Positions 39,098 to 51,419 of a DNA stretch of 64,000 nt are shown in pieces. This stretch comes from Urechis unicinctus (Eukaryota > Annelida > Polychaeta > Xenopneusta > Urechidae), in contig CM067343.1 of NCBI GenBank assembly GCA_034190875.2, positions 18,255,818 to 18,319,817 of the forward strand. Direction: 5' to 3'. Below the pieces are notes generated by a model. It had not been told where the DNA came from. It searched no databases and saw only the letters and a list, made by a program, of their open reading frames with translations. The first letter of the stretch is position 1. Each line of letters opens with the position of its first letter. The position numbers were made by a program, and so were the translations under genes.

Positions 39098-39279
39098 ATA
39101 ATATATATATATAAGCATATATATATATACATTTATTTATATGTATTTATATATATATTGATATACATATCTACATACATATGTCTATATATATTTATAG
39201 ACTAATGTATATATATTTATATACATGTGTATCTATATATGTATACATATATATATATATAAATATATATATATACATG

Positions 39280-39316
<37 letters not shown>

Positions 39317-39405
39317 AAGGATTGTACATATATATATATAACTATATGTATAATATATATACATATATATTTATATATATATATATACATCTATATATAG
39401 ACACA

Positions 39406-39464
<59 letters not shown>

Positions 39465-39524
39465 GTATATATATAAATACCTTTATATATATATATATAA
39501 ACATATATATGTATATATATATGT

Positions 39525-39556
<32 letters not shown>

Positions 39557-39605
39557 TATATATATATATATATATATAACTATATATATATATATTTATA
39601 TATTT
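39014..39605. repeat. TA-rich microsatellite block
   Basis: A pure (AT)n tract (39014-39094) is followed by about 500 bases of degenerate TA with TG, AC and AAT steps. An 85-codon Tyr/Ile frame here is an artefact. Confidence 0.95.
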
Positions 39606-40807
39606 CAGATAGAAAGTATAACATTTACAGAGGAAACTGTAACAATTGTGCTAAGACATTTAGTGTCATGCCAGTACAAATTCAGGCTTTTTTTATAAAA
39701 CCTCATGAATCACGTGCAGCTTGTTCGATGATGTCGTTTGTATTTGCCAAATATTATCCTGAGCTTAACAATGTTCCTTTTAATAGCCATTAATTAACCT
39801 CTGATAGCGATAATACAGAGCAACTACCTGCGATCATTTTCATTTTACTGTTATCCGTGTTAATTAAGCTTGATTATTCTTATACGTGTATCCTGTCATT
39901 TCTTCTCGCTGCTTTAACATTTAAAAAGAGAGATTAATCCAGTGATGTTAAAAGTGCGAACTCGGTTGACGCATCTGTGTGGTTAATATAACGCGGCAGT
40001 CTGATCAAGAGGTGTTCGTGAAATAGTGCTTGTCTACCTCCAAACAGAACAAAAATGCTGGTACGTCATTGCTCGAATATGTGTTTTGTGCTCTGGCTGA
40101 ACTGGAAGGTCATAAATATTGATAATCAAATAAATGGATATTTTTCTTCCAAAGCCAAAAAGGATAACGAAACACACCAACTCAGCAAATATATATCTGC
40201 CTTGCAGTTGACGATGTGTGGCTCTGCCGCTTGCTGCCTTTAAGGCGAATGGGGCTTTCATAAAACATCAAAAGCTAGGTGAACGGTAAAATTCAGATAC
40301 ATCATCCAACAAGCGGCACTACACACTCTCATTAAAACAAATGGCTCCTTATAAGGACACGGTTAGATGACTATAATATCACAGACTGCCGCCTCTTCTG
40401 GAGTAATAACTATTCCTGTGGGAAGCAACTACTTTAAATCCATACCAATCAATGTCTGAGATATCGCCCATTATTTATCAACATTGAAGACGGTGGGGAA
40501 CAAAAACATTCTTGTTTATAACGAATATGAGGCTATCGGATATTTGTGAGCGAAAGGCTGGCGGCAAAACACATCAATCATATTTTGTGTCATCCTCAAA
40601 ATAAGTATGTCGCAATATACTGGAATACATGCAAAGGTTCGGATTAAGCCATATTTGACAAATAAACGTAATTTTAGATATGATATTCAGTTTAAGGCAG
40701 AGTAATTTATTGACGCTGCCTATATTTTCTCAAGTGGTGCGTATAGTATGATCCAATGCTATGAGGTAAAACTCTGTTTTCAACTGCATACGGGAAATTA
40801 CAGTGAT

Positions 40808-40808
<1 letters not shown>
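39606..40808. other. Single-copy DNA, nothing seen
   Basis: Mutually overlapping 62- and 75-codon frames on opposite strands (40034-40261) are unsupported. No repeat or splice-bounded exon. Confidence 0.5.
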
Positions 40809-40885
<77 letters not shown>

Positions 40886-41215
40886 TATATATAGATCTCT
40901 CTAGAATATAAGATATATATATATATATATATGTATGTCTATATAGATAGAGATCTATCTATAGAGATATATGTATATAATTCCTATATAGATATATATT
41001 TCTCTATATATATTCTTAATATATATATATAAAATATCTCTATATATATATATATCTATATATATATATATAAATATGTATATATATATATATTTATGTA
41101 AACAAATAATTATATATATATATATCTATATGTAAACAAATAATTATATATATATGCATGTATATGTACATATGAATATATTTCGTATATGGATTAGTTT
41201 CTACATATACACTTA

Positions 41216-41301
<86 letters not shown>

Positions 41302-41535
41302 ATATATAAATGTTGTACATTCATACATACATGTACACTTACATATATATGTATATAAATATATGTACATTTATATATATGTATATTACATACACATACA
41401 TTTATATACTTTAATTATATATACTTACATATATGTATATATGTGTATATATATATATATATATTTATATTAACCTATATAAATTATATATATATATTCA
41501 TGCATATATACATGTAAATAATATATAGACACAGA
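40809..41535. repeat. TA-rich microsatellite block with GA/TC steps
   Basis: Pure tracts at about 40811-40880 and 41217-41298 flank degenerate sequence. Near 40880-41000 TA is mixed with TAGA and TCTC motifs. A TATGTAAACAAATAATTA phrase occurs twice (about 41096 and 41130), a small duplication within the block. Confidence 0.93.
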
Positions 41536-44500
41536 AACATATGTTTAAATATATATTAAAGAGTGAACATACATAAGGCATTTCCACAAAGCAACCCGCT
41601 TTTTAAGATAACCCAAGCAAATTCACGGTATCAATGACATGAGTCCGTTAGGTCATGTTCATATTATGCCATACTTCGAAATAGATATGATATAAGCACC
41701 AATTGAGGCGCCGATATGAAATTTCGCTTATATATATCTATGGCCTTATAAATTACGGCTTGTATATAAAAACAATTACTCAACGTTCCGATTTTGATGA
41801 CCATTGATACGTTTTTGTGCAAAGCAAACCAAGTTACTGGTAAATTCGACACATTTTATACCCCGCAGGGCCAGCATTTCTGCTTTATATACATATAATG
41901 CCTTAGCCACCCTTCCCCACTTCCATCTGCTGAGTATAAAAACAACTGCGGAATATCTTAGCGTGGGGCAAATTAATAGGTCGGGTTAGGTTGATCAGTG
42001 CTAGTACGTATCATGTATCAACCACTTGAAAGGATACATACAATTAGCCTATTACATTTGTACGGCATTTTGTGTTACCGTTATCAATGTGGTCTCTTAT
42101 AAGTAGCAAATACTATTTACGTCGGCAAAGCAGATAATAGACAGACCTAGGGCTTAACACTATCCTGCCGGTAACACAAGCCCAGTCGGGCTAGTGGGTT
42201 GTGAAACTAACTAGCCAGAACAAAATATTCAGTATCTCAATATTTTCTTCAATTGTAACATGTTTTCATCTAACATCACTTCCTATGACCAGTTGGTAAC
42301 ATTTTAAAACTTTCTTGTTTAAAATCTGTTTACTTTAGCTATTATTTGTTTTTTGCAAAATCAGTTAAGTTTGTACGCATACGAAACACAAAAGCAACAC
42401 AAATAAATTGTACTTGAGATTATTAGCCACGATCCAGAAATCAGTCCCTATAATGCGACTTTTTTGTAGTTTATTATGATATCGTAGGTATTACAAACCG
42501 AATATAAGAAACCCCGCGTAGTACCATGAACAGGAAGCTCTTTGATTGGCTTTAACGAAACTTCCCATTCCCGTCTCAGGCGCGCTGAATGGCTGAATGG
42601 TGTACACTTTGAACTGTGCAAGCATCAGTTTGAACTTATATCCGTTTCTCCCGTGTTCTCCCGATCGGGCTACTACCCTTCCAATATTCTGCAATATCTA
42701 ATAGTCCGAATGACTATCTTACTAGCTCTGGGCTATAGGATGGCGGTTAGTGTTAGCTCTGGCTTGTTTGCAGGTGTGACTTCAATATATAATATTGTGT
42801 CTGTATATCATACTAAAACAACCAATGTGTAAAATTGAAGCAAAAATATTGCCTGACTTACACGATTTGATATGGTTATAACACCCACCGTACCTTCTGT
42901 GTCAGTCGTAGCAGCGGTCGATGCATAATGAATTGGCCACTTTGCACAATGCCTGGTGTTTATAAGCTCCTATCCTAAAGGTCCCCATCATTTACAATCG
43001 TAATATATGAACAGATGTTCCAAGGCTCACACTTCATGACATTTGATTGATCATATATACTCAATGCTAAATGCTATGTGACAACTAAGGATAATGCGTT
43101 CTTTTATGAGTGCAACGTTGGTCGAACTGTTGCTATTAAATACAGTCACATTTCAACTGCTAAAAATATTTTAACGAACGCACCATTTTTGCAAGATTAG
43201 AGCCATGAAGTTGTTTTGCAAACGCATATTTGTTTATTATTTTTATGATATATAGACACATGTAGCAAAATGGTCGTCGATGTTTGAAAACAATCGCCCT
43301 CTTACCTATTCCTATCTGAGCGTAATTGGTATTTAGTGGGCCAACGCCCGCAATATAGTTTTGCCATATATTTATGTCACTGACCCTATGCCACGAGAAT
43401 GATGTACCTGTATAATATATCACTGGACGAAAGACGCTTTTGCGAACGGTCCACGACACTACATATCTTGCCTACAATACATGTGCGATAGTGGCGAATT
43501 ACCTATCGTCATAAAAGGGTACACAGCGCTGCTGTAGAATGGCTAATCATGAATATTCATAAATTAACAGCACCTGGAGCCAGCTAATTGAAACTAACAA
43601 GACAAATGAAGAGCACGGACATCACATACGATCTGCAGCGCCGCTGCTGAACAAAAACACATTGTCAATTGATTCCGAGCTTCATTAGCTCCTGCGAATT
43701 TGTTATGGTAGAGGACTGAACACAACGTTGAAGCTAAAGCACCCATATATAGGTGCGATAATAGTATCCATACTGTCATGTTTTTCCATTTGTATTTATT
43801 TATCAATAACATATATACGTATGCACACTTATGCAACTCGTTACTTAAACAATACTTGTCTTCGTGACGTCGCTTTGTAATTATTCATATCATCCTCTAA
43901 TTTATATCATCATCTAGCATAGTAATGCCGTTCATCATGAATGATTGACATTGAGATTCATTAGCGTTAGGTTTTCATATGACGGGGTTGCGCAAAAAAT
44001 AATTGAATACAAATATTTTTTTGTATTTCAATATACTTTGACTTAAAATTTTGGTTAAAGATGTTCTGTTGTCCATGCTGACAAAAATATAACATTCTGA
44101 TAGACAATGTCGTGAATAACTAAAAGAACACATGTTGATACAATATATTAACCACATGTTATAGCGGTGTTAGATTGGTCTGGATAAATAAATTATTGTC
44201 CAACACATGGTGTTCAGCGATTTCGAGCAACCCATTAAAACTGCTGGCCTCACGAGCCTTACAAAATATGCGTCAACTCATCTCTATGGAGCCACTTAAT
44301 CCGGTAAAGCTACCGATCAGGCTGTCAGCTGAAGCAGTAAACGGTATTCATTCGGCTGAAGTCCCCGTGACAACTTGCTTTGTCGTGCATATTATTTAAT
44401 TTTGATTGTGCCAGTGCGCACAAATACACTTCATATCTCCTTAGAAACATCGACGTCGTGTCAGTGGGGAAAATCACGCAGTCATTTCACTAGTCAGCTT

Positions 44501-45359
44501 CAAATGGTAGCATTCATATAATGTAACTGGCGCTCATTATTATTATTAGAATCAATTAAATGTACCAACAATTATATCTTATCATAGGAAGTTTCTTTTT
44601 ATAACCCTGTTCTTGGTAAATATTTGTCTATTAATTGAATGGTTGTCAGCAAAACCACTTTCGCAGTTTAGCGTGATAAAACACAGTCTTATAAAGCTTT
44701 GTGTGAGCATATGCATTAATAAACACCAAAACTGATTATTGGGCCATTACGGTCGCCCGAGATAATAACTATGATGGAAAATATTGCATGATTAATCATG
44801 CAACATTATCATGCTTTGTTAACCTGTTTTGTTGTGTCATTCTTGCGTATAAATAATGCTTGGTACCATAGGGGGACTATTCTTTTAACCAAACGCTTGA
44901 CTTATGCCTGATCGAGAGAGCACAGTATCTATAAACGTACCATTGACCTGTCTCAGCGAATGTCAAGGTAATGCAATAAAATAACGTACAGGCATTTTGT
45001 GAAGACGATTGAGACAGTGTTGGTTATTGAAGACGCAGTATTTTTCTGAATTTCCTATTACTGGGAAACTCATTTATTACCGACATTCCACAATTCTACT
45101 GTATTAGGCTAAATGACCCATAACAACTAAATTTACGATTTCACGCTTCAGCACTTCAAACTATATTAGTGACAGTAAAACGTAATGGCAGCCTTTTGAC
45201 AATAGCATTTTTAGCACTATCAGAAAGAACAGGCTTCTATTCAAATAACCTCTTGCATTTCAGGATATGTCCTTCCATGTTGCAGTTGGCATATTGAAAA
45301 AAAACAGCAAGGGAATAAAGTGAGTCCATTGGGTAATCGTTGTTAAGGTTGTACCAAAT
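41536..45359. other. Single-copy DNA, no supported gene
   Basis: Frames of 60-99 codons (for example plus 42542-42832 and minus 43160-43459) have no splice, paralogue or domain support. No repeat partner was recognised. Confidence 0.5.
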
Positions 45360-45572
45360 ATGACCTCAAAGATGGATTACTGCAATAGCGGTGTGAAATA
45401 TCGAATGATACAATCATTGCTTCCATGTGTAGGGAATGTTTCATTTTCAAATGGTTTGCTTTGTCATGAAAACTATTTTGAAACATTGCTCGACTGTGAA
45501 ATAGATATAAACTGCATTTTATTGGCACTGCTTTTACACAAAAGATTAGAGAGCGTAGCGCTCATTTGGTAA
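45360..45572 (+). CDS. 70-codon ATG frame, unrecognised
   Basis: ATG at 45360 to a TAA at 45570. Contains five Cys and an Asp/Glu-rich stretch (ENYFETLLDCEIDINC) followed by a hydrophobic LLALLL. An overlapping minus frame (45343-45528) is equally open, so the strand is ambiguous. No domain is recognised. Confidence 0.15.
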   Translation: MTSKMDYCNSGVKYRMIQSLLPCVGNVSFSNGLLCHENYFETLLDCEIDINCILLALLLHKRLESVALIW

Positions 45573-46524
45573 ATTCAACCAATATATTTCGAACCTTTTA
45601 CCAAGCTGCGCAGCGTACATAGACATGCTTTGTAGTTTAAAACGTTTTGCAATTTAATGTATAAACTTGGTTGTGACAAGACGCGTTGGTTCTCCTGCTC
45701 ATTGTTTGCTCTGTAATTAACCTCTGACACCACATGTTTTTGAGCTATGCGAGCAGGCGCATTAAGCATCTGGAATACGTGACCTTCCACTCGGACATGA
45801 TCTGCATTTTCACATGGCTCACAACATTGCATTATCATATTAATTGCATTGCAATACGAACGGAATTATATAAATATTGGGTCCCCATCGCATCATTAAA
45901 CCGACATAACGCTTAATAACTCGCAGGTAGAAATTTTTGTACTGACACAATAGCCGAATCAGCATGATTAAGTCCTCAGTGAACTGATGTAAAATTTCCC
46001 ACCCCTGTCTCCACGATTAACATTCACGATAGATTATGTATAGCTAACCTGTTATAGATACCGTTGAGTTTGATTGCCCGACAGCGTGGCATCGGATCTT
46101 CTTATATGTGGCCAAAAATATTCATTTTGATGTTGATGTAATAAATCATAATTGATATAAGTAAATTAATTGAACATTCGGATGTTTAAAAATTCTTCTG
46201 CGTAGAGACGGGCGGTATTATATTATTACATGTGTGGGATATTACATCCATATTAAATTTATTTATACTGTATTTGTAATGTCACACAGTCCTTAGGGAC
46301 TGTTTGTCGATAGATAGAATATCGATACGAAAAATCACCCATGATGGTGTCTGCCGAAATCTTTAACAAACGAAAAGAATCAAAGATAAGACATCAGTGT
46401 GATCAGGCCACGGCAGATACCTAACCTATTGTGCTTTTATAACATCTCCTATAGAATGCGTAACGGCACATAAGCATTGATGAGAGCTTCATGCAAGTCT
46501 CTCTACAATTGTACCTTAGCAGCA
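45573..46524. other. Single-copy DNA, nothing seen
   Basis: Opposing 87-codon minus and 60-codon plus frames (45575-45916) overlap and are unsupported. Confidence 0.45.
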
Positions 46525-46665
46525 ACAAAGGTGGGAAAAGCAGTTTTTTATCGTCAGACATCATTTAAAGAATACCGCATTGCATCGACCAATCAATCAC
46601 CAAAGGCATACATTACGAAATACGAAAGACATATATGGCTACATTTAGGCAGTATATCACTGAAT
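46525..46665 (+). repeat. Dispersed repeat A, copy 2
   Basis: Partner of 3640-3775. This copy lies in an open plus frame (46477-46674, 65 codons) containing VGKAVFYRQTSFKEYRIAS. Copy 1 keeps KAV.Y...SF.EYR in the same phase before diverging. Coding is possible but weakly supported. Confidence 0.6.
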
Positions 46666-46925
46666 ATATCTTAAAAGTGCACTTTTGCAAAGCGTTTTTA
46701 CGGAGCAACTTTGTAGATGTCAAAATATTTTCCATCTGGATTCGATTCAATTCCTCTGAAGTTTTGTGAGGTAAATAGCATCAACACGTGATGCCAACCG
46801 ATTTACTCTTAACGAGCGCGATCTTGTGTTGATATTGTATGGTGCTTTCATACTTAGTAGTATGATTCATGCGAAGCGGCGTCAAGACGTAAAGTTTGTA
46901 TCAACTGGTTTTCTTTTAATCTTAT

Positions 46926-47283
46926 TCAAGTTTTAATCTGAGCCTCCAGTCTTTCCAATTTACGAGCATAAACTGTGGCGTTTGTCTGTTCTACCTCAGA
47001 GGTTCGGAGTCACGGACAGGGTGAAGGACAACAATAGCCTCCGGGTTACCGACAATGTCAGGAGCTTTTATCTCGCCGACACAGGGGTTTTTAACCACAT
47101 TCAAGATTTGATTATGAGCCTCCAATCTCTTTTGTTCGAGAAAATTATCCTTTCGTGGAATTGTTGAACCTTGCAGTCAATTTTGTAAAACTTTAATAGA
47201 ACTTGTAGCTGACCAACATTGTCGGAAGTGATTTCATCTATCCGAAATTGTCCGTCGTAACGTAAAACATACTGACTCGAAAA
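46926..47283 (-). pseudogene. Frameshifted coiled-coil-like protein remnant
   Basis: Three overlapping minus-strand open stretches read as one protein with two single-base frame slips. The first (47283-47101) includes DEITSDNVGQLQVLLKFYKI. The second (47176-46991) includes LEQKRLEAHNQILN and GEIKAPDIVGNPEAIVV. The third (ending at 46926) includes ARKLERLEAQIKT. The two K/RLEAxxQI pieces look like internal repeats with coiled-coil character. Frame slips near 47145 and 46995 could be decay or base-calling errors. GAGTCAG near 47268 is a possible acceptor. The family is not recognised. A partial inverted relative lies at 47339-47443. Confidence 0.42.
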
Positions 47284-47338
47284 CTACCTAAGTCACCGTC
47301 AGAAATAGTATAGGATTCCTCGAGCTACACCGTGTCCA

Positions 47339-47443
47339 ATGAGCTTCTGTGAGAGCGTGACGCAGTTAGGGGACAATGTCAAGGTACTTTTAAAGCACCT
47401 AGACAAATTCGACTGTAACTTATATAGTGAGCTTCTAGATTAA
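47339..47443 (+). pseudogene. Inverted partial relative of the 46.9-47.3 kb remnant
   Basis: A 34-codon plus frame from ATG to TAA contains LGDNVKVLLKHLDKFDC. This resembles DNVGQLQVLLKFYKIDC of the minus-strand remnant only 56 bases away. At DNA level GACAATGT, TTAAAG and ATT(C)GACTG align with a six-base gap. The arrangement is an inverted duplicate, or a hairpin-forming pair with a short spacer. Confidence 0.35.
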
Positions 47444-47715
47444 GAAAATGCTTTCATTACATACCGTTCCAGACATACTCTATATGCGACGAGGAATGTC
47501 TAATTCCATGCCTTATAATACCTTTTGCCAATATCGATTTTACTTATGAAAGTGACATGTCGCATGCCAGATCAACACTTAATCACTCAATGGTTTAAGA
47601 GGTTAATGAGGTAACAAAACTATGCAGCATTTGCAGTGTTCAAATGCATTGTCTTAATTGGTCGTGGAGGGAATTGTTCACGATGCCATGTTTATTTTGT
47701 ACATTAATTCACCTT

Positions 47716-47889
47716 TTAGATTGTGTGTTTGTGCGCTCTGCTAACAATAAGCCGTTCTTGAATTATGCACAATTCACCTGCATATTTCGTATAGGAATAA
47801 ATAGACGCAGTTTGATAAGCCGCTGATAGGAACGCCTTGGCCACTATCGCTCTCTCCTTCCTATCAAAATGAGATTGCCCTAAGCGGCT
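47716..47889 (-). CDS. 57-codon minus frame in repeat family E
   Basis: Open with no ATG, from 47889 to a TAA at 47716. It includes SHFDRKERAIVAKAFLSAA and IYSYTKYAGELCIIQERLI. Copies nearby preserve parts in frame: 47935-47985 keeps ASIYSYTKYAG.L.IIQERLI, and 49134-49215 keeps SHFDWKERAMVAKAFLSAA. CAG|GTGAAT or CAG|GTAAAT follows KYA, so the exon may end there. Other frames of the same DNA are also partly conserved, so the reading frame is not settled. Confidence 0.27.
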   Translation of the reverse strand, partial: SRLGQSHFDRKERAIVAKAFLSAAYQTASIYSYTKYAGELCIIQERLIVSRAHKHTI

Positions 47890-48120
47890 TCAAATCAACC
47901 ATTATCTGAGAGATCCAATTCCAATAAGCCGTTCTTGAATTATGCTCAATTTACCTGCATATTTCGTATAGGAGTAAATAGACGCAATGTTAAGCAACGG
48001 GTTGGTTAAAAGATCCTGAACACGACCCGTATCAGCTATTGCAGGCTTTCCAATGAGATTTGTTCAAGCGGCTTTAAATTAACCATCACCCGCTCAAGTT
48101 TCGGCCATTTCATATATATA
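47741..48120. repeat. Repeat family E, two adjacent copies
   Basis: AATAAGCCGTTCTTGAATTA followed by TGC and CATATTTCGTATAGGA occur at about 47750 and 47925. Each is followed by a segment ending in AGCGGCTT (about 47815-47900 and 47984-48085). The second copy is more diverged. A third copy of the latter part lies at 49134-49240. Confidence 0.8.
47818..47891. other. Foldback within repeat E
   Basis: AAGCCGCTGATAGG at the left pairs with CCTATC and, after a bulge, AGCGGCTT at the right. The terminal eight bases are perfect inverted repeats. At 49136-49209 the outer pairing is kept but the inner CCTATC is CCAATC. It could be a small MITE-like element, or chance. Confidence 0.35.
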
Positions 48121-48239
48121 CCATCTCCCGCAAAGCCTGAATAATGTAAATGTACGCATGCTGGAATCCGTTGCTGTATCTGTTGTAGTATTTGTCATCA
48201 AGTTTGTGTTAACACCTGTTGACCACGGTAACACCATTT

Positions 48240-48425
48240 GGTGCGTAATCAATCACTGTCAATTTTGGATCACAGGTTACTCGACAGGGAACTCCAGAGC
48301 AATCTGATGCTTTCAATCTATATGCCAGGGGAAGTTGCTCAAGGCAAATGCATATAATTTTTTATCCTTCGGATGTTTTTGTAACTTAGATATTGGTTGT
48401 GGTTTGTGTTGCGCTTCAGATGCGT
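48240..48425 (+). pseudogene. Decayed Cys-rich fragment
   Basis: Relative of 49430-49621. It keeps QSITV..GS and then, after a one-base frame slip, CQGKLLKANAY and an FCN...CG.CC tail. A stop replaces the Gln codon before SITV. Many third-base differences from its partner point to past coding. Confidence 0.4.
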
Positions 48426-49133
48426 CTAGTGAATTTAGATTCATATTTACATACAAAACTGTATTTGTCGCGGTCGGTTTGAGACGCTGTCGCCATAGGC
48501 ACCAACTAACATTGAGCACATTTATTTATTGATGATGTGTCATGAATAGAACAATGTCGATTTCAATACCGTCGATGCTCACGTTGACAAAATCCATAAC
48601 AGTTTTGCTGGTGCAGGTAATATTACTATGTCGTTCAACATAATTCACAGTTACTGCTCATTGCACTGAAGTAAGCGATATTGCATCGTTCATAAACATA
48701 CCGCTCGAGCTCATGCTTATCAACTACTTGTTTTGGGGTTATTATAGTGTTACATTAGTGTTTAACAAAGCATGCTCCTTCTGCTTGGAGTTAATTTACC
48801 GGTCAAATTCATTCTTAATTTCGTTTCGCGAATAATTGTCGTGGGGCATTAACTGACTAGTCTATTTTCTCCGGCAGAATCATTAATCGTTATGTCAGAT
48901 TCACGTCTGTGCGGAAGATCGACATTCGTCATAGTTTATGAAGCGAATAAAGGCACAGACGTATTGAATCACATCCACGTCTCAGTACATTGTCAATGCT
49001 ATTTTCCTTGTTCCAACTTTAAACCACAATTGCATGTGAGGCTGGTAAATCGTAAACCATGCGCATATTTAACATAACCATTTATCTTCGTTTATCTTGC
49101 TGAGCCGCATAAATTAAACTAATACAAATGTGA

Positions 49134-49240
49134 GAAGCCGCTGATAGGAACGCCTTGGCCACCATCGCTCTCTCCTTCCAATCAAAGTGAGATTGCCCTA
49201 AGCGGCTTCAAATTAACCATGGCCATCTCAAGTAGCGGCC
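49134..49240. repeat. Repeat family E, third copy
   Basis: About 90% similar to 47815-47900, starting GAAGCCGCTGATAGGAACGC. Followed about 110 bases later by the second Cys-rich fragment, the same order as the 47.9-48.4 kb pair. The whole 47.8-48.45 block was therefore probably duplicated as one piece. Confidence 0.85.
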
Positions 49241-49342
49241 ATATCAAATGGATACCAACCTGGTAAAGTCTCCACGTGCTGCTCGTGTATTTCTTCCGCC
49301 ATAACCGGTTGGTGGGCGAAAGTTAACTAGCTTCGAACCCTG

Positions 49343-49621
49343 ATGTATGTAACTATACCCAAAGCTGCAATACGCTGTTATATTCGCTGCTGTGTGTGCC
49401 ATCAATTATTTGTTAAACACCTGTCTACAATGGTAAAACCATTTGGTACGCAATCAATCACTGTCATTTGTGGATCGCTTCTCGCTGGACAAGCAATTCC
49501 AGTGCAATCTGATGTCACAAATCCTTGTCAGGGGAAGTTGCACAAGGCAAATGCATATTGTTTGTTGTCCTCTGGACATTTTTGCCCCCAAGACATTTGT
49601 TGTGTTTCAAATTGGGCTTAA
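49343..49621 (+). CDS. Cys-rich 92-codon frame
   Basis: ATG at 49343 to a TAA at 49619. Ten cysteines lie at residues 12, 16, 17, 19, 43, 62, 73, 81, 86 and 87. The spacing CQGK..(11)..C.......C....CC suggests disulfide bonding in a secreted domain. No signal peptide is obvious, so a first exon may be missing. The second half has a decayed partner at 48240-48425, with synonymous third-base changes (TGT/TGC, TTG/TTA, GAC/GAT, TCG/TCA, CAA/CAG). I do not recognise the family. Fungal hydrophobins were considered, but the Cys order does not fit. Confidence 0.33.
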   Translation: MYVTIPKAAIRCYIRCCVCHQLFVKHLSTMVKPFGTQSITVICGSLLAGQAIPVQSDVTNPCQGKLHKANAYCLLSSGHFCPQDICCVSNWA

Positions 49622-51419
49622 TATGTGTCAAGAAAAATAAGATACCCAGATGTTTTACCTCATAGTTAGTCCCAAAAGTGTCGCAAATATGATCATTTCT
49701 TTTCCATCAGCCTAAAGCGGTCTCTTCAATCGGTTAACATAACAACTCCGACGTAGTTCCGACGCCTGATAATAGTTTTATTTCGATGAAATACATGCAA
49801 ATACTCAATGACGGCAGTGTCACTATAAAGAAAGTAGGTATCAATAAGCTGTGGCAGGTTTGGGCGAGACGTTGATTAACACCGATTGGTATTTATTCAT
49901 TGAATGTCTCCCTGGCCCTATTCATTGTTTGGTTGCCACTTACTGTCTTCACCCAAGTCTATTGTCATAGTCATTATTTTTGTAAACTTAGCTGACTTGC
50001 AACGTTCCATTTAATTGTTTAATATATTATTTCTGACGTAAAATATCCTATGACAACTACATGTTTGACAAATTGCATATCCCTTACGCCAATGATCGGA
50101 CCAGCACTAATATGCCCGATAACATTTAATTTATAAGAACGTGCGTATGCGATGTGTTTGATTAACACAATGCGGGTCTGTTCGACAGGTACTTTGCAAT
50201 CTAAAATGCACGTGTTCTATGCACAAATATTTCACCGATTGTTTTAAATTTTTACCAGAATTCAACTACATAATATATGCCACGGATATAGTAGAGATCT
50301 TTCAATTATATTATCCATTAATTATTTATGTATGAATGGGAGTTGGAGTGACGAAAAAAGCTTTTACATTCAGTTAAAATTTGCGGTCGGACATTTGCGA
50401 CCTTTCTTTGCCAGCAGTTGAATGAAAGCATAAATTGGTTGATATTGTACGCTGTTGACATTAAGAGTGTTTGGTGAGATTGATACTTTGCATACATTCT
50501 TATGCTTACTCATGGCAAGCGTATATTGAGGTAATTGGCCGGTCCTAAATATGCGACTGAAAATTCCCATATGTGTTTCTTGTGGATGCTAAGTGCACGG
50601 TACTGTTGGTTCGTGCTAGATGGGAAGTAGATTGTAGAAAAAATGCCAGAGTAATTTATAATCATTTGAGATTTAAAATTGAAGTTTCAAGAAACCCGCG
50701 TAACATTCACCTGAATAATGTCCAAATTGCAAAGAACGAGTTGTGAAATGCAGAACATGATGTTTTTATTAGCTTAATTAAACCACTGCATTGGGAACAA
50801 TTTAGTCGCTTAACTCAAAATGTTGATACCAACATATAAAATTTTATTGACTGCCTTACCGTATGTTATGCATAGGTATTTCGACAAAGTAATAATTGGC
50901 ATGTTGTTCACTGGTTTTCACCATATTAGTCAGAAATAATATCATGAAGCTCACCTATGTAATATTTGTCTCATATGACACATTCGTGAATGTGTTATGT
51001 GTATGTAATAGGTAATAAGACACCCACTCGTTGACGTCAATATTGTAAACGGTGTATCTCATTGAACTTGCAACACTCGATGCATTTCCAACACAGGAAT
51101 GGCATTTATTCGGTATCGAGTTTAAGAAGTAGCCACTTTGCTGCCAGGACATTTCCAAAAAGTCTTCCCAAAAGAAATACGTTATTTTCAAGCTCGAGTA
51201 CAAAGCAACCATCAATTTATTTTCATAATGCATCATTGCTGATATGGCACAACTGATCCCTGTAGAGTATTACATAATTCAGCCTCCTGATCTTATATCC
51301 TAGAGATTATTTAAAGTATGAATATAGGCTCAACCGAGCTTTTGTGGTCACGATCGGCTCGAAAATTTAGACATTATTGGCATGTGTAGCAACAACATAT
51401 TTTTGATAATGCATTATGA
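49622..51419. other. Single-copy DNA, no supported gene
   Basis: Frames of 60-93 codons (for example minus 50955-51236) have no repeat partner or clear splice boundary. Confidence 0.5.

Noticed and set aside
49343..49621. Fungal hydrophobin
   Set aside because: Ten Cys and a terminal CC pair suggested it, but the eight-Cys C-CC-C-C-CC-C order and spacing are not present.
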